Assembly: GCF_024343775.1 (NCBI RefSeq)
Contig: NZ_RJUF01000002.1
Location: 140,929-204,928 of the forward strand
DNA length: 64,000 nt
Origin: Lacihabitans soyangensis
GTDB taxonomy: Bacteria > Bacteroidota > Bacteroidia > Cytophagales > Spirosomataceae
Direction: 5' to 3'
Shown: positions 36,342-45,599 of the stretch, piece after piece
Layout: every line of letters begins with the position of its first letter
How positions within the stretch are numbered: position 1 is the first letter of the stretch
The notes under the pieces: generated by a model
Seen by the model: the letters and a program-made list of their open reading frames with translations, nothing else
Told to the model about the DNA's origin: nothing
Database searches by the model: none
Made by a program: the position numbers and the translations under genes

Positions 36342-37964
36342 TCAATTCACCCTCACCACTTTCCTAAAATTCATGACTCCACTTTCAGTTTTAACTTTCA
36401 AAAACAGAAAATCATTTACGTTCTGAATTTGGTCAAAATCCACAAAATTTTCACCTGCGGAAAGTTCGATATCCTTCTTAAGAATTATTCTGCCAGTAAT
36501 ATCCGAGAAAGAGACCTCGGCTTTTTGAACATTTTGGCTTAATATTTTTACTTGCAGCTTGTCAACAAAAGGATTCGGAAATGCCGTAACATTTAGACTT
36601 TCAGACGGTAATTCGTTAGAAGTTAGCACAAACTCTTCAGGAAAGTTTCTATCCATCCAAACAAGCCGATTATAAATCCAATTCTTAAGTTCCACTATTT
36701 CTAAATCCCAAGTAGCAGGAACGGGTTGCGGACTAGGCCAAACGTATGTTCCAATTATTGGCCATTTCTGGAAATTTCTAACAGCTGCTTCTCCCAAATT
36801 TGACTTCAATTCGTCTATTTCCTTAACAATCCTGTCATGGTCAAGCACGCCGCCTGCCTTTCTCTGTTCAAAATATATATTCCGCAATTCTCCAATAAAT
36901 TTGGGATCTGAAACCATCCTTTCCCAAAAAACAGGCACTTGAAAACCATCTCTGGGACATATTTCATTGAATTTATATGCCCATAAATCATATCTACTTC
37001 CTTGACAATAATCGGCATTACCATAAGAAATGTCATAATCCCAAGGAGGGCTGGCAGTTAACTTTCCGCCTTTGGAGTCTTTATCTTTCGTGAAATATGA
37101 ACTTATTCTGTAACCATCAATATTACGAGACACTTCGTTGATAATAAACATTTTAGCAAACGAACTCAAATCCACATATTGAGCATATCCGTTCAACTCA
37201 TCCTTATAATCTTTCCCATAAATTGCATCTTCAAATTTTCGGATATAGGCTCTTATATAATTTCGCTGGGCATCATTTATGGTCTTTGGCAGATGATAAT
37301 AGTACTGATTAGCAAAACCGTTGGCATTCGTGTAGTTTGATCTAAAAGTTCCGTAGTTTGTACCCGTGCTTTTGTCTATTTTTACAATGTAACCACCAGT
37401 CAATTCGTCTCCGGCAATATCTTCGGGTTTTAATGTAGCTATATTCACACGGTTTTTGTCCACTTTTATTTTCTCCATCAAAACATATACTCCCTGATAA
37501 AGATTATCTATTACCACCTCCACATACTTGGTCCGACTGGCATTCATTCCCATTTGGCGAGCCAAACTCATACTTAAAACGTTGTGCATCAGACTTTTCT
37601 CATTGTAAGATGCATATAGTATCCAATCGGCATCTTCTGGTAATCCGCATAATGCCAAAGGATTATTTTCTCCTTTTTCAGTTCTTAATTCTATCCCCAA
37701 GCCTTTTTTAGGAAACATTTGGGAGCTGGAGCCACGATATTCTATACCGACAAAACTATTGTAGTGAAACTGCGTATCTGTTAGTTGGTTTTCTTTCCCT
37801 TCACCATTATAAATCACCTTCAACTCAGCCAATATCTTAGGTTCGTCTTTGATGGTTTGACCTTTTGTGTTAATTACAAAAATAGGTAACTTACTTCTAC
37901 TAAGTTGAGCATGAGCTAACTGAAAAAAGAATATGAAAAAAATCAATAATTTCGAAATTCTCAT
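36342..37964 (-). CDS. Secreted CotH-kinase-family protein with T9SS sorting tail
   Basis: The 540-residue protein has a signal peptide (1-19), the CotH kinase domain (about 75-420) and a type A sorting tail (from about residue 455: AFPNPFVDKLQVKI, ending RKVVRVN). The metal/ATP-site motif of CotH appears as WDYDISYG, and KKGLGIELRTE matches the nucleotide-binding loop region. CotH proteins phosphorylate secreted proteins, for example CotB/CotG in spores; here the target is unknown. It shares an ATGA with the hemJ-like gene upstream, so the two are coupled. Confidence 0.9.
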   Translation of the reverse strand: MRISKLLIFFIFFFQLAHAQLSRSKLPIFVINTKGQTIKDEPKILAELKVIYNGEGKENQLTDTQFHYNSFVGIEYRGSSSQMFPKKGLGIELRTEKGENNPLALCGLPEDADWILYASYNEKSLMHNVLSMSLARQMGMNASRTKYVEVVIDNLYQGVYVLMEKIKVDKNRVNIATLKPEDIAGDELTGGYIVKIDKSTGTNYGTFRSNYTNANGFANQYYYHLPKTINDAQRNYIRAYIRKFEDAIYGKDYKDELNGYAQYVDLSSFAKMFIINEVSRNIDGYRISSYFTKDKDSKGGKLTASPPWDYDISYGNADYCQGSRYDLWAYKFNEICPRDGFQVPVFWERMVSDPKFIGELRNIYFEQRKAGGVLDHDRIVKEIDELKSNLGEAAVRNFQKWPIIGTYVWPSPQPVPATWDLEIVELKNWIYNRLVWMDRNFPEEFVLTSNELPSESLNVTAFPNPFVDKLQVKILSQNVQKAEVSFSDITGRIILKKDIELSAGENFVDFDQIQNVNDFLFLKVKTESGVMNFRKVVRVN

Positions 37965-38503
37965 TTGCTCTCTCTTCTTTTTTTATATTGTTTAGCAAAA
38001 ATAAACAGGACTATTCCAAAGGCTATTACGCCCCCAAAGAGTTTCAGGAAATCCAAGAAATCTCTAACCACTGCCAGCAAAACAATGGCCACCAAAAACA
38101 AAGTTGGTAATTCGTTCAGCAACCTGTAGTTAAACGAGCCAGCTCTGTCTTCTCCTTTTTCTTGCTTGATAATTATGGTTTTGCAGTAAAAATGATAAAT
38201 AACCAACAATACCAATAAAACCAATTTGATTTTGATCCAAGTTTGATCCAAAATAGCCGGGTTGGTTGCCAACATAAGTAATCCAAACAACCAAGTAATG
38301 ACCATTGCAGGCGTGGAAATAATCTTATAGACTCTCCACTGCATCAGCGTAAATTGTGCCCTCCAATCAGCTTGTAATTCTTTAGGTTTCTGCTCAACTT
38401 CGGCATGATAAACGAACATCCTGACCAAGTAAAACAAACCAGCAAACCATGTAACGAAACCAATAATATGAAACGCCTTAAAGAAGGAATAATAATTCAG
38501 CAT
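37961..38503 (-). CDS. hemJ: HemJ-type protoporphyrinogen IX oxidase
   Basis: A 180-residue membrane protein with five hydrophobic segments. The N-terminus (FKAFHIIGFVTWFAGLFYLV, then RMFVYH) carries the His residues conserved in HemJ, and a KIKLVLLVLLVIYHF segment follows. HemJ oxidises protoporphyrinogen IX to protoporphyrin IX in the inner membrane for haem synthesis. It is smaller than CopD, which it otherwise resembles. Its stop overlaps the cotH-like start by 4 bp, an unexpected pairing. Confidence 0.85.
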   Translation of the reverse strand: MLNYYSFFKAFHIIGFVTWFAGLFYLVRMFVYHAEVEQKPKELQADWRAQFTLMQWRVYKIISTPAMVITWLFGLLMLATNPAILDQTWIKIKLVLLVLLVIYHFYCKTIIIKQEKGEDRAGSFNYRLLNELPTLFLVAIVLLAVVRDFLDFLKLFGGVIAFGIVLFIFAKQYKKRRESK

Positions 38504-38616
38504 AGATTCTATTCAAAATTCAAAAATAATAACAAAATGTCAACGTTTTTTAAAATGTCTGGTATAATATCATTTGGACTAATTTTTGCACTTTATCTGT
38601 ATTTACTAATCTCAAA

Positions 38617-40485
38617 ATGGCCCATAAAAGTTTTATAATACTCCTTTTTATTTCCGTCAGTGTTTTTGCTCAAGATAAAAAAACACTCATGCTATTTGAG
38701 AAAGGCAAGAAGGATTTCATGGAGAGAAAGTATGATTCGGCACTGGAAAATTTTGAAAAATATCTGGAAAAAGATTCGAGTAAGACAGAGGCTTATTTCC
38801 GAATTGCTCAAATTCATGAATCATTTCGAAATCAGAAAAAGGCAACCGCATTTTACCTTAAAGTGATTGAGAAAGATACTGCAGGGGTTGGATTTGTACA
38901 AGCCTACACCTATTTGGGCTCGAGGGCTTTAGAGAATCATCGATTTGAGGATGCAAAAAAATACTTGACCGTATCTCTCAACAACACCAACAAAAACTCC
39001 ATAATTTATCAGCAGATACAGAAACAAATAAAGACCGCAGAATTTGGGATTCAAGCGATAGCCAAACCTTTGAACATCAAGCCCGAGCCACTGATAGATG
39101 TATTGAACTTCAAAAACAAACAGTACTTTCCAGTGCTCACTGCCGACAACAGCACCATAATTTTTACAGCCCGGAACGACTTAGAAGACGAAAATATCTA
39201 TATTTCTGAAAGCAAAAATAATGTCTGGGGCAAACCTACGAGTATTTCAAAGGAAATAAATACACCATACAATGAAGGTACTTGCAGTATTTCGGCGGAT
39301 GGCAAAATCATGGTGTTTACTTCCTGCGAAGGTAGAGATTCTTTTGGCAGCTGTGACTTGTTCATTACAAAAAAAGAGGGCGAAAATTGGTCAATTCCAA
39401 AAAACTTGGGACCCAACATCAACTCCAACTTTTGGGACTCTCAGCCGAGTTTGTCATCAGACGGCTCAAAACTATTTTTCTCCTCTGAAAGACCACTTGG
39501 ACAAGGCAAAAAAGACATTTGGATGAGTGAGCTGGACGAAAAAGGAAACTGGAAAAAGGCCGTGAATTTGGGCAAAAATATCAATACGAGTTATGATGAA
39601 GTCTCGCCCTTTATACATGCCAACGGCTATTCATTGTTTTTCTCTTCAAACGGAAAAGAAGGAATGGGAAAGTTTGACATCTATTTGACAAGCATTAAAA
39701 GGGGATTCGGCGGCGAAGTGCTCAATATGGGCTATCCTATAAATACAGGTGATGACGAGCTTTCTCTTTTCATTTCAGCTGATGGTAAAAAAGCATTTTA
39801 TTCGGTAGATAAAAACGAAAAAGTGTCTCTTTATCAGTTTTCTATACCCGCTGAATTATCAGATAAAATTGATAGAACCCATTATCTAAAGGGTTTTGTT
39901 TTAGACCAAAAAACCAATAAACCTCTTTATACAACCATAGAATTGGTAGACATCAAAACAGGAGAAAAAATATCTAAATTCCTATCTGACCCCATCACAG
40001 GTGACTATATGGCCATTTTGCCAGGTGATGGTGAATATGTTTTGTATGTAGAAACGCCGAACTATTTTTTCAAAAGCCTCAAGTTTGACTTTACAAGAGA
40101 CGATGAAGGCAAAAGATTAGATATTCTGTTGACTAAAATAGAAAAAGAGACCAAGGAAGTTTTAGAAAATATATTCTTCGACAGTGGCTCGGCGGTATTG
40201 CGAAAAGAATCAGACATAGAACTTAAGAAACTCAAAGAATTACTTCAGAAAAATGCCTCGCTAAAAGTAGAAATATCAGGACATACCGATGACATCGGAA
40301 ACGATGCTACAAACAAAGAACTTTCGAAAAAAAGAGCGATGGCTGTCGTAGAATTCCTAAAAACAGAAGGTATTGTGGCCGATAGAATTGTCCCGATTGG
40401 CTATGGTGAGACGCAACCTAAAGTCAAAAATGACTCAGAGGCGAATCGCCAGTTGAATAGGAGGATTGAGATAAAGTTTTTGTAG
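38617..40485 (+). CDS. PorE-like outer-membrane-associated protein (TPR, PD40, carboxypeptidase-regulatory, OmpA)
   Basis: The 622-residue protein has a signal peptide (1-19, ending VFAQ), TPR-like repeats (about 25-150), a PD40/WD40-like propeller (about 160-410), a carboxypeptidase-regulatory-like domain (about 420-500) and a C-terminal OmpA domain (IFFDSGSAVLRKESD, then EISGHTDDIGNDATNKELSK) that binds peptidoglycan. This order is that of PorE of P. gingivalis, a T9SS component linking the machinery to the cell wall. Several close paralogs exist in Bacteroidota, so this particular gene need not be the T9SS copy. A possible promoter (TTTGG at 38573 and TAATTTTTG at 38580) precedes it. Confidence 0.85.
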   Translation: MAHKSFIILLFISVSVFAQDKKTLMLFEKGKKDFMERKYDSALENFEKYLEKDSSKTEAYFRIAQIHESFRNQKKATAFYLKVIEKDTAGVGFVQAYTYLGSRALENHRFEDAKKYLTVSLNNTNKNSIIYQQIQKQIKTAEFGIQAIAKPLNIKPEPLIDVLNFKNKQYFPVLTADNSTIIFTARNDLEDENIYISESKNNVWGKPTSISKEINTPYNEGTCSISADGKIMVFTSCEGRDSFGSCDLFITKKEGENWSIPKNLGPNINSNFWDSQPSLSSDGSKLFFSSERPLGQGKKDIWMSELDEKGNWKKAVNLGKNINTSYDEVSPFIHANGYSLFFSSNGKEGMGKFDIYLTSIKRGFGGEVLNMGYPINTGDDELSLFISADGKKAFYSVDKNEKVSLYQFSIPAELSDKIDRTHYLKGFVLDQKTNKPLYTTIELVDIKTGEKISKFLSDPITGDYMAILPGDGEYVLYVETPNYFFKSLKFDFTRDDEGKRLDILLTKIEKETKEVLENIFFDSGSAVLRKESDIELKKLKELLQKNASLKVEISGHTDDIGNDATNKELSKKRAMAVVEFLKTEGIVADRIVPIGYGETQPKVKNDSEANRQLNRRIEIKFL

Positions 40486-40607
40486 GCTGCTAATAGTCAA
40501 AAAATCCCGTACTAATTGAAGACTATGTGACATTTATCATGGAAATAAGACTCCAATTCTCGAACTTTGCAGCTCCAAAATGCATTATTAAATAAAGATT
40601 ATAATTG

Positions 40608-41543
40608 ATGACACAAGAAAAAGTTCAGGTTTTAATATTAGGTTCGGGCCCGGCAGGTTATACAGCGGCCATTTATGCAGGAAGAGCGGGTTTGAAACCA
40701 GTTATGTACCAAGGCATGCAGCCAGGCGGACAGTTAACTATCACCAACGACGTTGAAAATTTCCCAGGATATCCACAAGGCATAGAAGGTCCACAAATGA
40801 TGGAAGATTTGAGGATTCAGGCAGAAAGATTTGGCCTAGATAACCGATACGGTATGGCTACAAGTGTAGATTTTTCAATGCCATTGGCTCATAAAGTAAT
40901 AATAGACGAAAGCATAGAAATAACAGCAGAAACTGTAATCATAGCCACAGGTGCATCAGCAAAATGGTTAGGTTTAGAGTCTGAGCAAAGACTTAACGGC
41001 ATGGGTGTATCGGCTTGTGCGGTGTGTGACGGCTTCTTTTACAGAGGAAAAGACGTGGCCATTGTAGGTGCCGGAGATACTGCCTGCGAGGAAGCACATT
41101 ACCTATCAAAACTTTGCAAAAAAGTAACAATGTTAGTCCGCAGAGACGAATTCAGAGCCTCGCAAATCATGCAAACGCGAGTAAAAAACACACCAAACAT
41201 AGAAATTCTGTTCAATACCGACACTGAAGAAGTATTAGGAACGAATGGCGTTACAGGTGTAAGAGTAAAAAATAACAAAACTGGGGAAACCAGCGAAATA
41301 GCGGTGGATGGATTCTTCGTGGCTATTGGTCACCAACCCAACACTGGAATTTTCAAAGATTTCTTGCAACTAGATGAGGCAGGATACATTATAGTGGAGA
41401 AAGGCTCAACCAAAACCAATATCGAGGGTGTTTTTGCTTGTGGCGACGCTCAAGATAAGATCTATCGCCAGGCTGTTACGGCAGCCGGAACTGGCTGTAT
41501 GGCGGCTTTGGATGCAGAAAGATATTTGGGAGAACACGAATAA
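40608..41543 (+). CDS. trxB: Thioredoxin-disulfide reductase
   Basis: NADPH-dependent flavoenzyme of 311 residues that reduces thioredoxin. It has the FAD motif GSGPAGYTAAIYAGRAG near the start, the redox-active CAVC near residue 133, the NADPH-binding GAGDTACEEA and the final GCMAALDAERYL FAD segment. The ATG at 40608 is used (MTQEK); a TTG one codon earlier is not needed. A downstream hairpin overlapping the next gene ends the transcript. Confidence 0.97.
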   Translation: MTQEKVQVLILGSGPAGYTAAIYAGRAGLKPVMYQGMQPGGQLTITNDVENFPGYPQGIEGPQMMEDLRIQAERFGLDNRYGMATSVDFSMPLAHKVIIDESIEITAETVIIATGASAKWLGLESEQRLNGMGVSACAVCDGFFYRGKDVAIVGAGDTACEEAHYLSKLCKKVTMLVRRDEFRASQIMQTRVKNTPNIEILFNTDTEEVLGTNGVTGVRVKNNKTGETSEIAVDGFFVAIGHQPNTGIFKDFLQLDEAGYIIVEKGSTKTNIEGVFACGDAQDKIYRQAVTAAGTGCMAALDAERYLGEHE

Positions 41544-41566
41544 GAAAAACTTTAGCAGAACATTGG

Positions 41567-41594
41567 AAAGCCTTCATTTAACTATGGAGGCTTT
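41567..41594. terminator. Terminator after trxB, overlapping the 3' end of the convergent gene
   Basis: AAAGCCTTCAT and ATGGAGGCTTT pair as 11 bp (one G-T) around TTAACT, followed by TTTTTC. The stop of the gene at 41574 lies inside this stem, so the terminator doubles as the last codons of that gene. Confidence 0.7.
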
Positions 41595-43094
41595 TTCTAT
41601 TTTTACAGTTTTAGTTATAAAATCTGTTTGTCCATTCTTATTGGATGCCTTGAGGTTTATGGGATATTCGCCACTTGTTTTGAAAACCTGAGTAGCCTTT
41701 TTTCCAATTAGCTTTTTACCCAAAATCTCCCATTCTAAATCAAATCTCTCCTCCACAATTGCCTCAAATTCTACTTTAAATGGTGCTTTTAGGCTAAGAA
41801 TTTTAAAAGTAAAAGCAACAAAAGGTGGAAAGCCATTATCCCCTCTAAATTGCACCAAATTTAGGCTATCTTTCATCAAGACCAACATTTCACCATTTTC
41901 TTTTTGGGCAATTGCTTGCAAGGAATCTTCTTTTTTGAATAGCACAAAAGGCTCTATATCAATCACTTCTTGGTTATTATTCAATGAAGCCACCTCAATT
42001 TCACCAACTTTCGAAAGGCTAAATTGCTTGCCTTGATAATACTTGGGCATACCAACATTGGTAGAATCCTTTTTACACAGAAAAACATTTTTAATTGGAA
42101 AAGACGACTCCAAACTAAAATCGTCCATTTCCGCTTTCTGTGAATTCAGCATTTTGACTCTTTTAACTACAGCTTTGTCTTCCCCGAAGTAGAAGTAAAA
42201 ATAGCCATTGCTTTCAAACTCTGGATCGGCGGTAATATCAACAGCGTTTTTAAGTGAGTCAAACAAACCCAAGGAGATAAGTTCCTTCGAGAGCGTGATA
42301 TAGTTAAACAATTCTCCTTTTTCTGTTAGAATCAGGCAATATATCGGTGAAAAATACTCTAGAACGATACCTTGATGAAAGTCCTTCGCAATATTTAAAA
42401 TCCTGAATTCAGAGGTTTCGGGCAAAACATTCTGTTCAATTTTAGACTCATTTTTTAAAGAAACAACCGACTTCACACCGCCAATCAAAGATTTTAAAAA
42501 GTCCTGATTTTGAAGACTTTGCATATCTATTTTCAAAGAAGTATAAAACACTTTGTTGGCAAATTCTGAGACTCCAATCCAAGAAATAGCTTTGCCCTCT
42601 AAACTCATTAGAACAGGCTTTAGATATTTCGGCACAATTGGATGAATAACCTCTACTGAGGGCATTTTCCACAATGGCGAAAGACCTATATCTCCCAAAT
42701 CCTGTACCGGAATGAGGTCCAATTCCTTCCGTTCCGGTATTTTATTTTCAACTTTACCAAAAATCTGCTCAAACCAAATCCTTTTGGAATTGCTTCCCTG
42801 TATGTCAAAGGAACCAATAACCCCTCCCCCATTTTTGAAAAAAGACACCAAAATTGAATTCTCCTTTACAGAAAGTTTGGTTTCATCAAAATCTAGAAAA
42901 AAAACAGCACCATACTTATTTAAGTTTTCGAGACCATTAACTTCTACTAAGTTGACATTAAATGCTTTAGACTTTTCAATCAATAGTTTCTTCGCATCCT
43001 CATTCCCTGTTTTATTGGAAAACAAGCAAACGTTTTTTTGTCCAAAAACAAAATTCGACAGTGAAAATAAAACTATGATAAATCGTAAAACCAT
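41574..43094 (-). CDS. Exported ThuA-like/propeller/PKD protein
   Basis: I start at the ATG at 43094 (MVLRFIIVLFSLSNFVFGQ), which gives a proper signal peptide and 506 residues; an earlier ATG would overlap miaA. The N-terminal part (about 20-230) resembles a ThuA-like flavodoxin fold (VCLFSNKTGNEDAKKLLI, then FFKNGGGVIGSFD). The middle looks like a shortened sorbosone-dehydrogenase-type propeller. The C-terminus is a PKD-like domain (SGEYPINLKASNKNG). Fuller ThuA-propeller-PKD proteins are common in Bacteroidota. The active-site residues are not clear, so this copy may be only structural. Confidence 0.75.
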   Translation of the reverse strand: MVLRFIIVLFSLSNFVFGQKNVCLFSNKTGNEDAKKLLIEKSKAFNVNLVEVNGLENLNKYGAVFFLDFDETKLSVKENSILVSFFKNGGGVIGSFDIQGSNSKRIWFEQIFGKVENKIPERKELDLIPVQDLGDIGLSPLWKMPSVEVIHPIVPKYLKPVLMSLEGKAISWIGVSEFANKVFYTSLKIDMQSLQNQDFLKSLIGGVKSVVSLKNESKIEQNVLPETSEFRILNIAKDFHQGIVLEYFSPIYCLILTEKGELFNYITLSKELISLGLFDSLKNAVDITADPEFESNGYFYFYFGEDKAVVKRVKMLNSQKAEMDDFSLESSFPIKNVFLCKKDSTNVGMPKYYQGKQFSLSKVGEIEVASLNNNQEVIDIEPFVLFKKEDSLQAIAQKENGEMLVLMKDSLNLVQFRGDNGFPPFVAFTFKILSLKAPFKVEFEAIVEERFDLEWEILGKKLIGKKATQVFKTSGEYPINLKASNKNGQTDFITKTVKIEKASIVK

Positions 43095-43104
43095 CCGTAC
43101 TCCT

Positions 43105-44025
43105 TTAAATATAACCAAAAATATATTCTAACTTTTCCTCCTTACTTAAACTATCAGGAATCCAATTTATTTTAAATCCTTTGCTTTCCATGCTTCTAAA
43201 AAAAGTCATCTGGCGTTTGGCAAAACGATGAATTTCAGTCTCCAATTTTGAAAACATTTGCTCAAAAGTCATTTCTTTTTTCAGAAAATAACTAATGTAT
43301 TTATATTCTAAACCATAATACTCCAATACTTCAGCACTTACACCAGCATCCAACAAATTTTGAACCTCGGCAAGCATTCCTTGTTTTTCGAATCTAACTT
43401 TAAGTCTTTTGGAGATTCGCTCTCGTCTTATTTCCAAAACTGGATTTAAGCCAAAAATCTTATATTCTATTTTTGTGAATTCTGTTTTAGAAAATTCAGG
43501 ATTTTTCAATAAAAAATCATTTATTTCAATGTGTCTAATCAGCCTTTTTCTACTAGAAAAATTATAATCTATTAAAAAAATAGAGAAGTTATCAAAAATA
43601 TGCTCATTACTAAGGCTTTCCAATTCTGACCTTAAAATTTGATTAACTGGCACTTGCATCTTCCAAAAGTCGGAAATAACTGCCTGAATGTAAAGCCCAG
43701 TGCCTCCGCAAAGTATCGGAAGGGCATTTCTCGATTTTATTTGTTCAAAAACCTCCATGAAATCATTTTGAAATCTGGCCACATTGTATTTTTCGCCTGC
43801 TTCGCAAATATCAATCAAATGGTAAGGAATTGTGGCATCATCCTTTGTGTATTCTGATAAATCTTTACCTGTGCCGACATCCATATTTTTATAAACCTGC
43901 CTACTGTCTGCACTGATTATTTCCCCATTCAGTTTGTAGGCAAGATTTACTGCCAATTCCGTTTTTCCCGAGGCTGTTGGTCCCAGAATGACTATTAATT
44001 CAGTTTTTTGCTCGCTAAAATTCAC
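43105..44025 (-). CDS. miaA: tRNA dimethylallyltransferase
   Basis: Adds a dimethylallyl group to A37 of tRNAs that read UNN codons. The 306-residue protein has the P-loop GPTASGKTELAVNLA at 14-28, the DSRQVYKNMDVGTGK segment, and CGGTGLYIQAV. It is the normal length for MiaA. The upstream gene (44015) overlaps its start by 11 bp and the downstream ThuA gene begins 10 bp after its stop, so all three are likely co-transcribed. Confidence 0.96.
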   Translation of the reverse strand: MNFSEQKTELIVILGPTASGKTELAVNLAYKLNGEIISADSRQVYKNMDVGTGKDLSEYTKDDATIPYHLIDICEAGEKYNVARFQNDFMEVFEQIKSRNALPILCGGTGLYIQAVISDFWKMQVPVNQILRSELESLSNEHIFDNFSIFLIDYNFSSRKRLIRHIEINDFLLKNPEFSKTEFTKIEYKIFGLNPVLEIRRERISKRLKVRFEKQGMLAEVQNLLDAGVSAEVLEYYGLEYKYISYFLKKEMTFEQMFSKLETEIHRFAKRQMTFFRSMESKGFKINWIPDSLSKEEKLEYIFGYI

Positions 44026-44785
44026 TTAAAATGTATTTATAACTTCCAGAGTTTACCACCTCAGCATTCGCTTTGTCTTTTAGCTTTACACGGTTCAGGT
44101 TTTCGTCTAAACCAAAATACAATGGAGAGGTTTTTTCAACCAAATCAAAGCCTAATTTAGAGAAATTTTCGCCATCGGACCAATCTGCATCTATGTAAGT
44201 CATGATATTTCCCGGAGTTTTTTCTTTTATAAAATACCTTATCATTTTTGAAAATCCACCAACAACATTATAGCCGTTTAGGTTAGCAAACCTTATGAGC
44301 TCAAAAGACTGTACAATTTCGTCCCCCAGGTAATATTTTTTGGCCCCAGAAAAGGTCATAACCGCCAATAACAATTCTTCAGATTCTGGAGTAAAAGTCC
44401 CTTGCAAAAGCCTGTAATAGGTTTTTGGTAAATACAAACCGTATTTGAGCTTTGCCCCAATAGACTGCTGTAAATGATTCTGGTTCAAAAAATCCTCAGC
44501 AACGTGCCGATTAATTCTGCGGACCTTACAAACTCTGGCAGGAAGTTTTTGGTTTAATCCCAAAACAGAACTCAATCTGGAAATGACTATTTCGGGATGT
44601 TTAAGCCATTGGTCTTTCCATAAATTGATTGGCTTTTCAGTAGATCTAAAATCCTCTGGAATGGTTTCGAAGTACTTCACCTCAACTTTTCCGATCCGAA
44701 AAAAGGAAGAATCTAGCAATTTAAATTCAATTTTGTTTCGATTAAGAAACCCTGAAAAATACGAAACAAAATCTTCTCTTACCAT
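44015..44785 (-). CDS. Phage-associated (Hef/Mom-like) GNAT-fold protein, unknown role
   Basis: The 256-residue protein is not one I can name. The pattern VCKVRRINRHVAEDFLNQNH (90-125), then YGLYLPKTYYRLLQGTF, FELIRFANLNGYNVVGGFSK and YIDADWSDGENFSKLGFDLV resembles the C-terminal domain found in T4-like phage and homing-endonuclease-associated proteins, and GNAT-like folds. Here it stands without a nuclease domain. It overlaps miaA by 11 bp. Its function in a bacterium is open: an acyl transfer to tRNA or nucleic acid is only a guess. Confidence 0.6.
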   Translation of the reverse strand: MVREDFVSYFSGFLNRNKIEFKLLDSSFFRIGKVEVKYFETIPEDFRSTEKPINLWKDQWLKHPEIVISRLSSVLGLNQKLPARVCKVRRINRHVAEDFLNQNHLQQSIGAKLKYGLYLPKTYYRLLQGTFTPESEELLLAVMTFSGAKKYYLGDEIVQSFELIRFANLNGYNVVGGFSKMIRYFIKEKTPGNIMTYIDADWSDGENFSKLGFDLVEKTSPLYFGLDENLNRVKLKDKANAEVVNSGSYKYILSEF

Positions 44786-44939
44786 TCTCTACGCTTAAAC
44801 TCCATTACAATTTTTCATAAAAATATAATTTAATTTTCAGTTTTGTCGTTATGAAGTTTAATATTGGCAGCAAAATTGATTTTATAAACTATTGAGAGAA
44901 AATTTTACGAATCGGAATCACTAAAATCATAAACTCAGA

Positions 44940-45557
44940 ATGAAATCATTCTTTTCAATTGTCATTATTATTCTTGCATCTTTGGGCCTATCCTCGGCCC
45001 AATCGAAACAATATCTCAAGGAGGAAGCAGACGACTACTTCAAGGTTGGCCGGTATTGGGATGCCTTCTTTTTGTACAGAGACTTGGCAAAAGTACCTGA
45101 ATTTCAGGGAGATTTGAGCATTGAAAACCAGATAAAAAATAGTTCGAGAGCGATGTATCTTTGGAAAAAAACCGAGGATTACCGAGCTTTTAGAAAGTAT
45201 GAAATGGCCAAGCAACATTTAAGTGATTTGTTGGTCATCAATCCTTATGATCCCAACAAAAACCTACTGCCACGTCTGACACTCGAGCAAGCCACTGAAA
45301 TGCAAAGGCTGGCGATGTCGCAACGAAATCCACAAGCTATTGCCGATATTTTAACTAAGGCTGTAAAACTCTATAATTTGGCTTTGGACGAAGGTTTAAA
45401 AGATGAAATGGTGTTCTCATTAATTAAGCAATGTGAGAATGTTTTAGAGAAAAACAAATACTCAAACATCAAACAACCCACCACTTACGGCATAAATTTC
45501 GAAAAAGAAAAAGAAGCCGAACGAACCCGGACGGTAGAAATTATAAAGAACTTGTGA
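44940..45557 (+). CDS. Exported TPR-like helical protein
   Basis: The 205-residue protein has a signal peptide (1-20) and then helical segments of TPR type (YFKVGRYWDAFFLYRDLAK; YEMAKQHLSDLLVINPYDPN; DILTKAVKLYNLALDEG). It is probably periplasmic. The partner is unknown. The next gene, 42 bp downstream on the same strand, encodes a zinc-ribbon-like/carboxypeptidase-regulatory protein and may be co-transcribed. Confidence 0.75.
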   Translation: MKSFFSIVIIILASLGLSSAQSKQYLKEEADDYFKVGRYWDAFFLYRDLAKVPEFQGDLSIENQIKNSSRAMYLWKKTEDYRAFRKYEMAKQHLSDLLVINPYDPNKNLLPRLTLEQATEMQRLAMSQRNPQAIADILTKAVKLYNLALDEGLKDEMVFSLIKQCENVLEKNKYSNIKQPTTYGINFEKEKEAERTRTVEIIKNL

Positions 45558-45599
45558 TTTTTTTAAAAATAGCTTTAAAAACTTAAGGTTTGGCCGAAT

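Noticed and set aside
38405..38638. 77-codon frame ending in a membrane-like segment before the PorE-like gene
   Set aside because: It overlaps the start of hemJ on the opposite strand and the PorE-like start, and a likely promoter lies inside it; a short peptide from the ATG at 38537 cannot be fully excluded.
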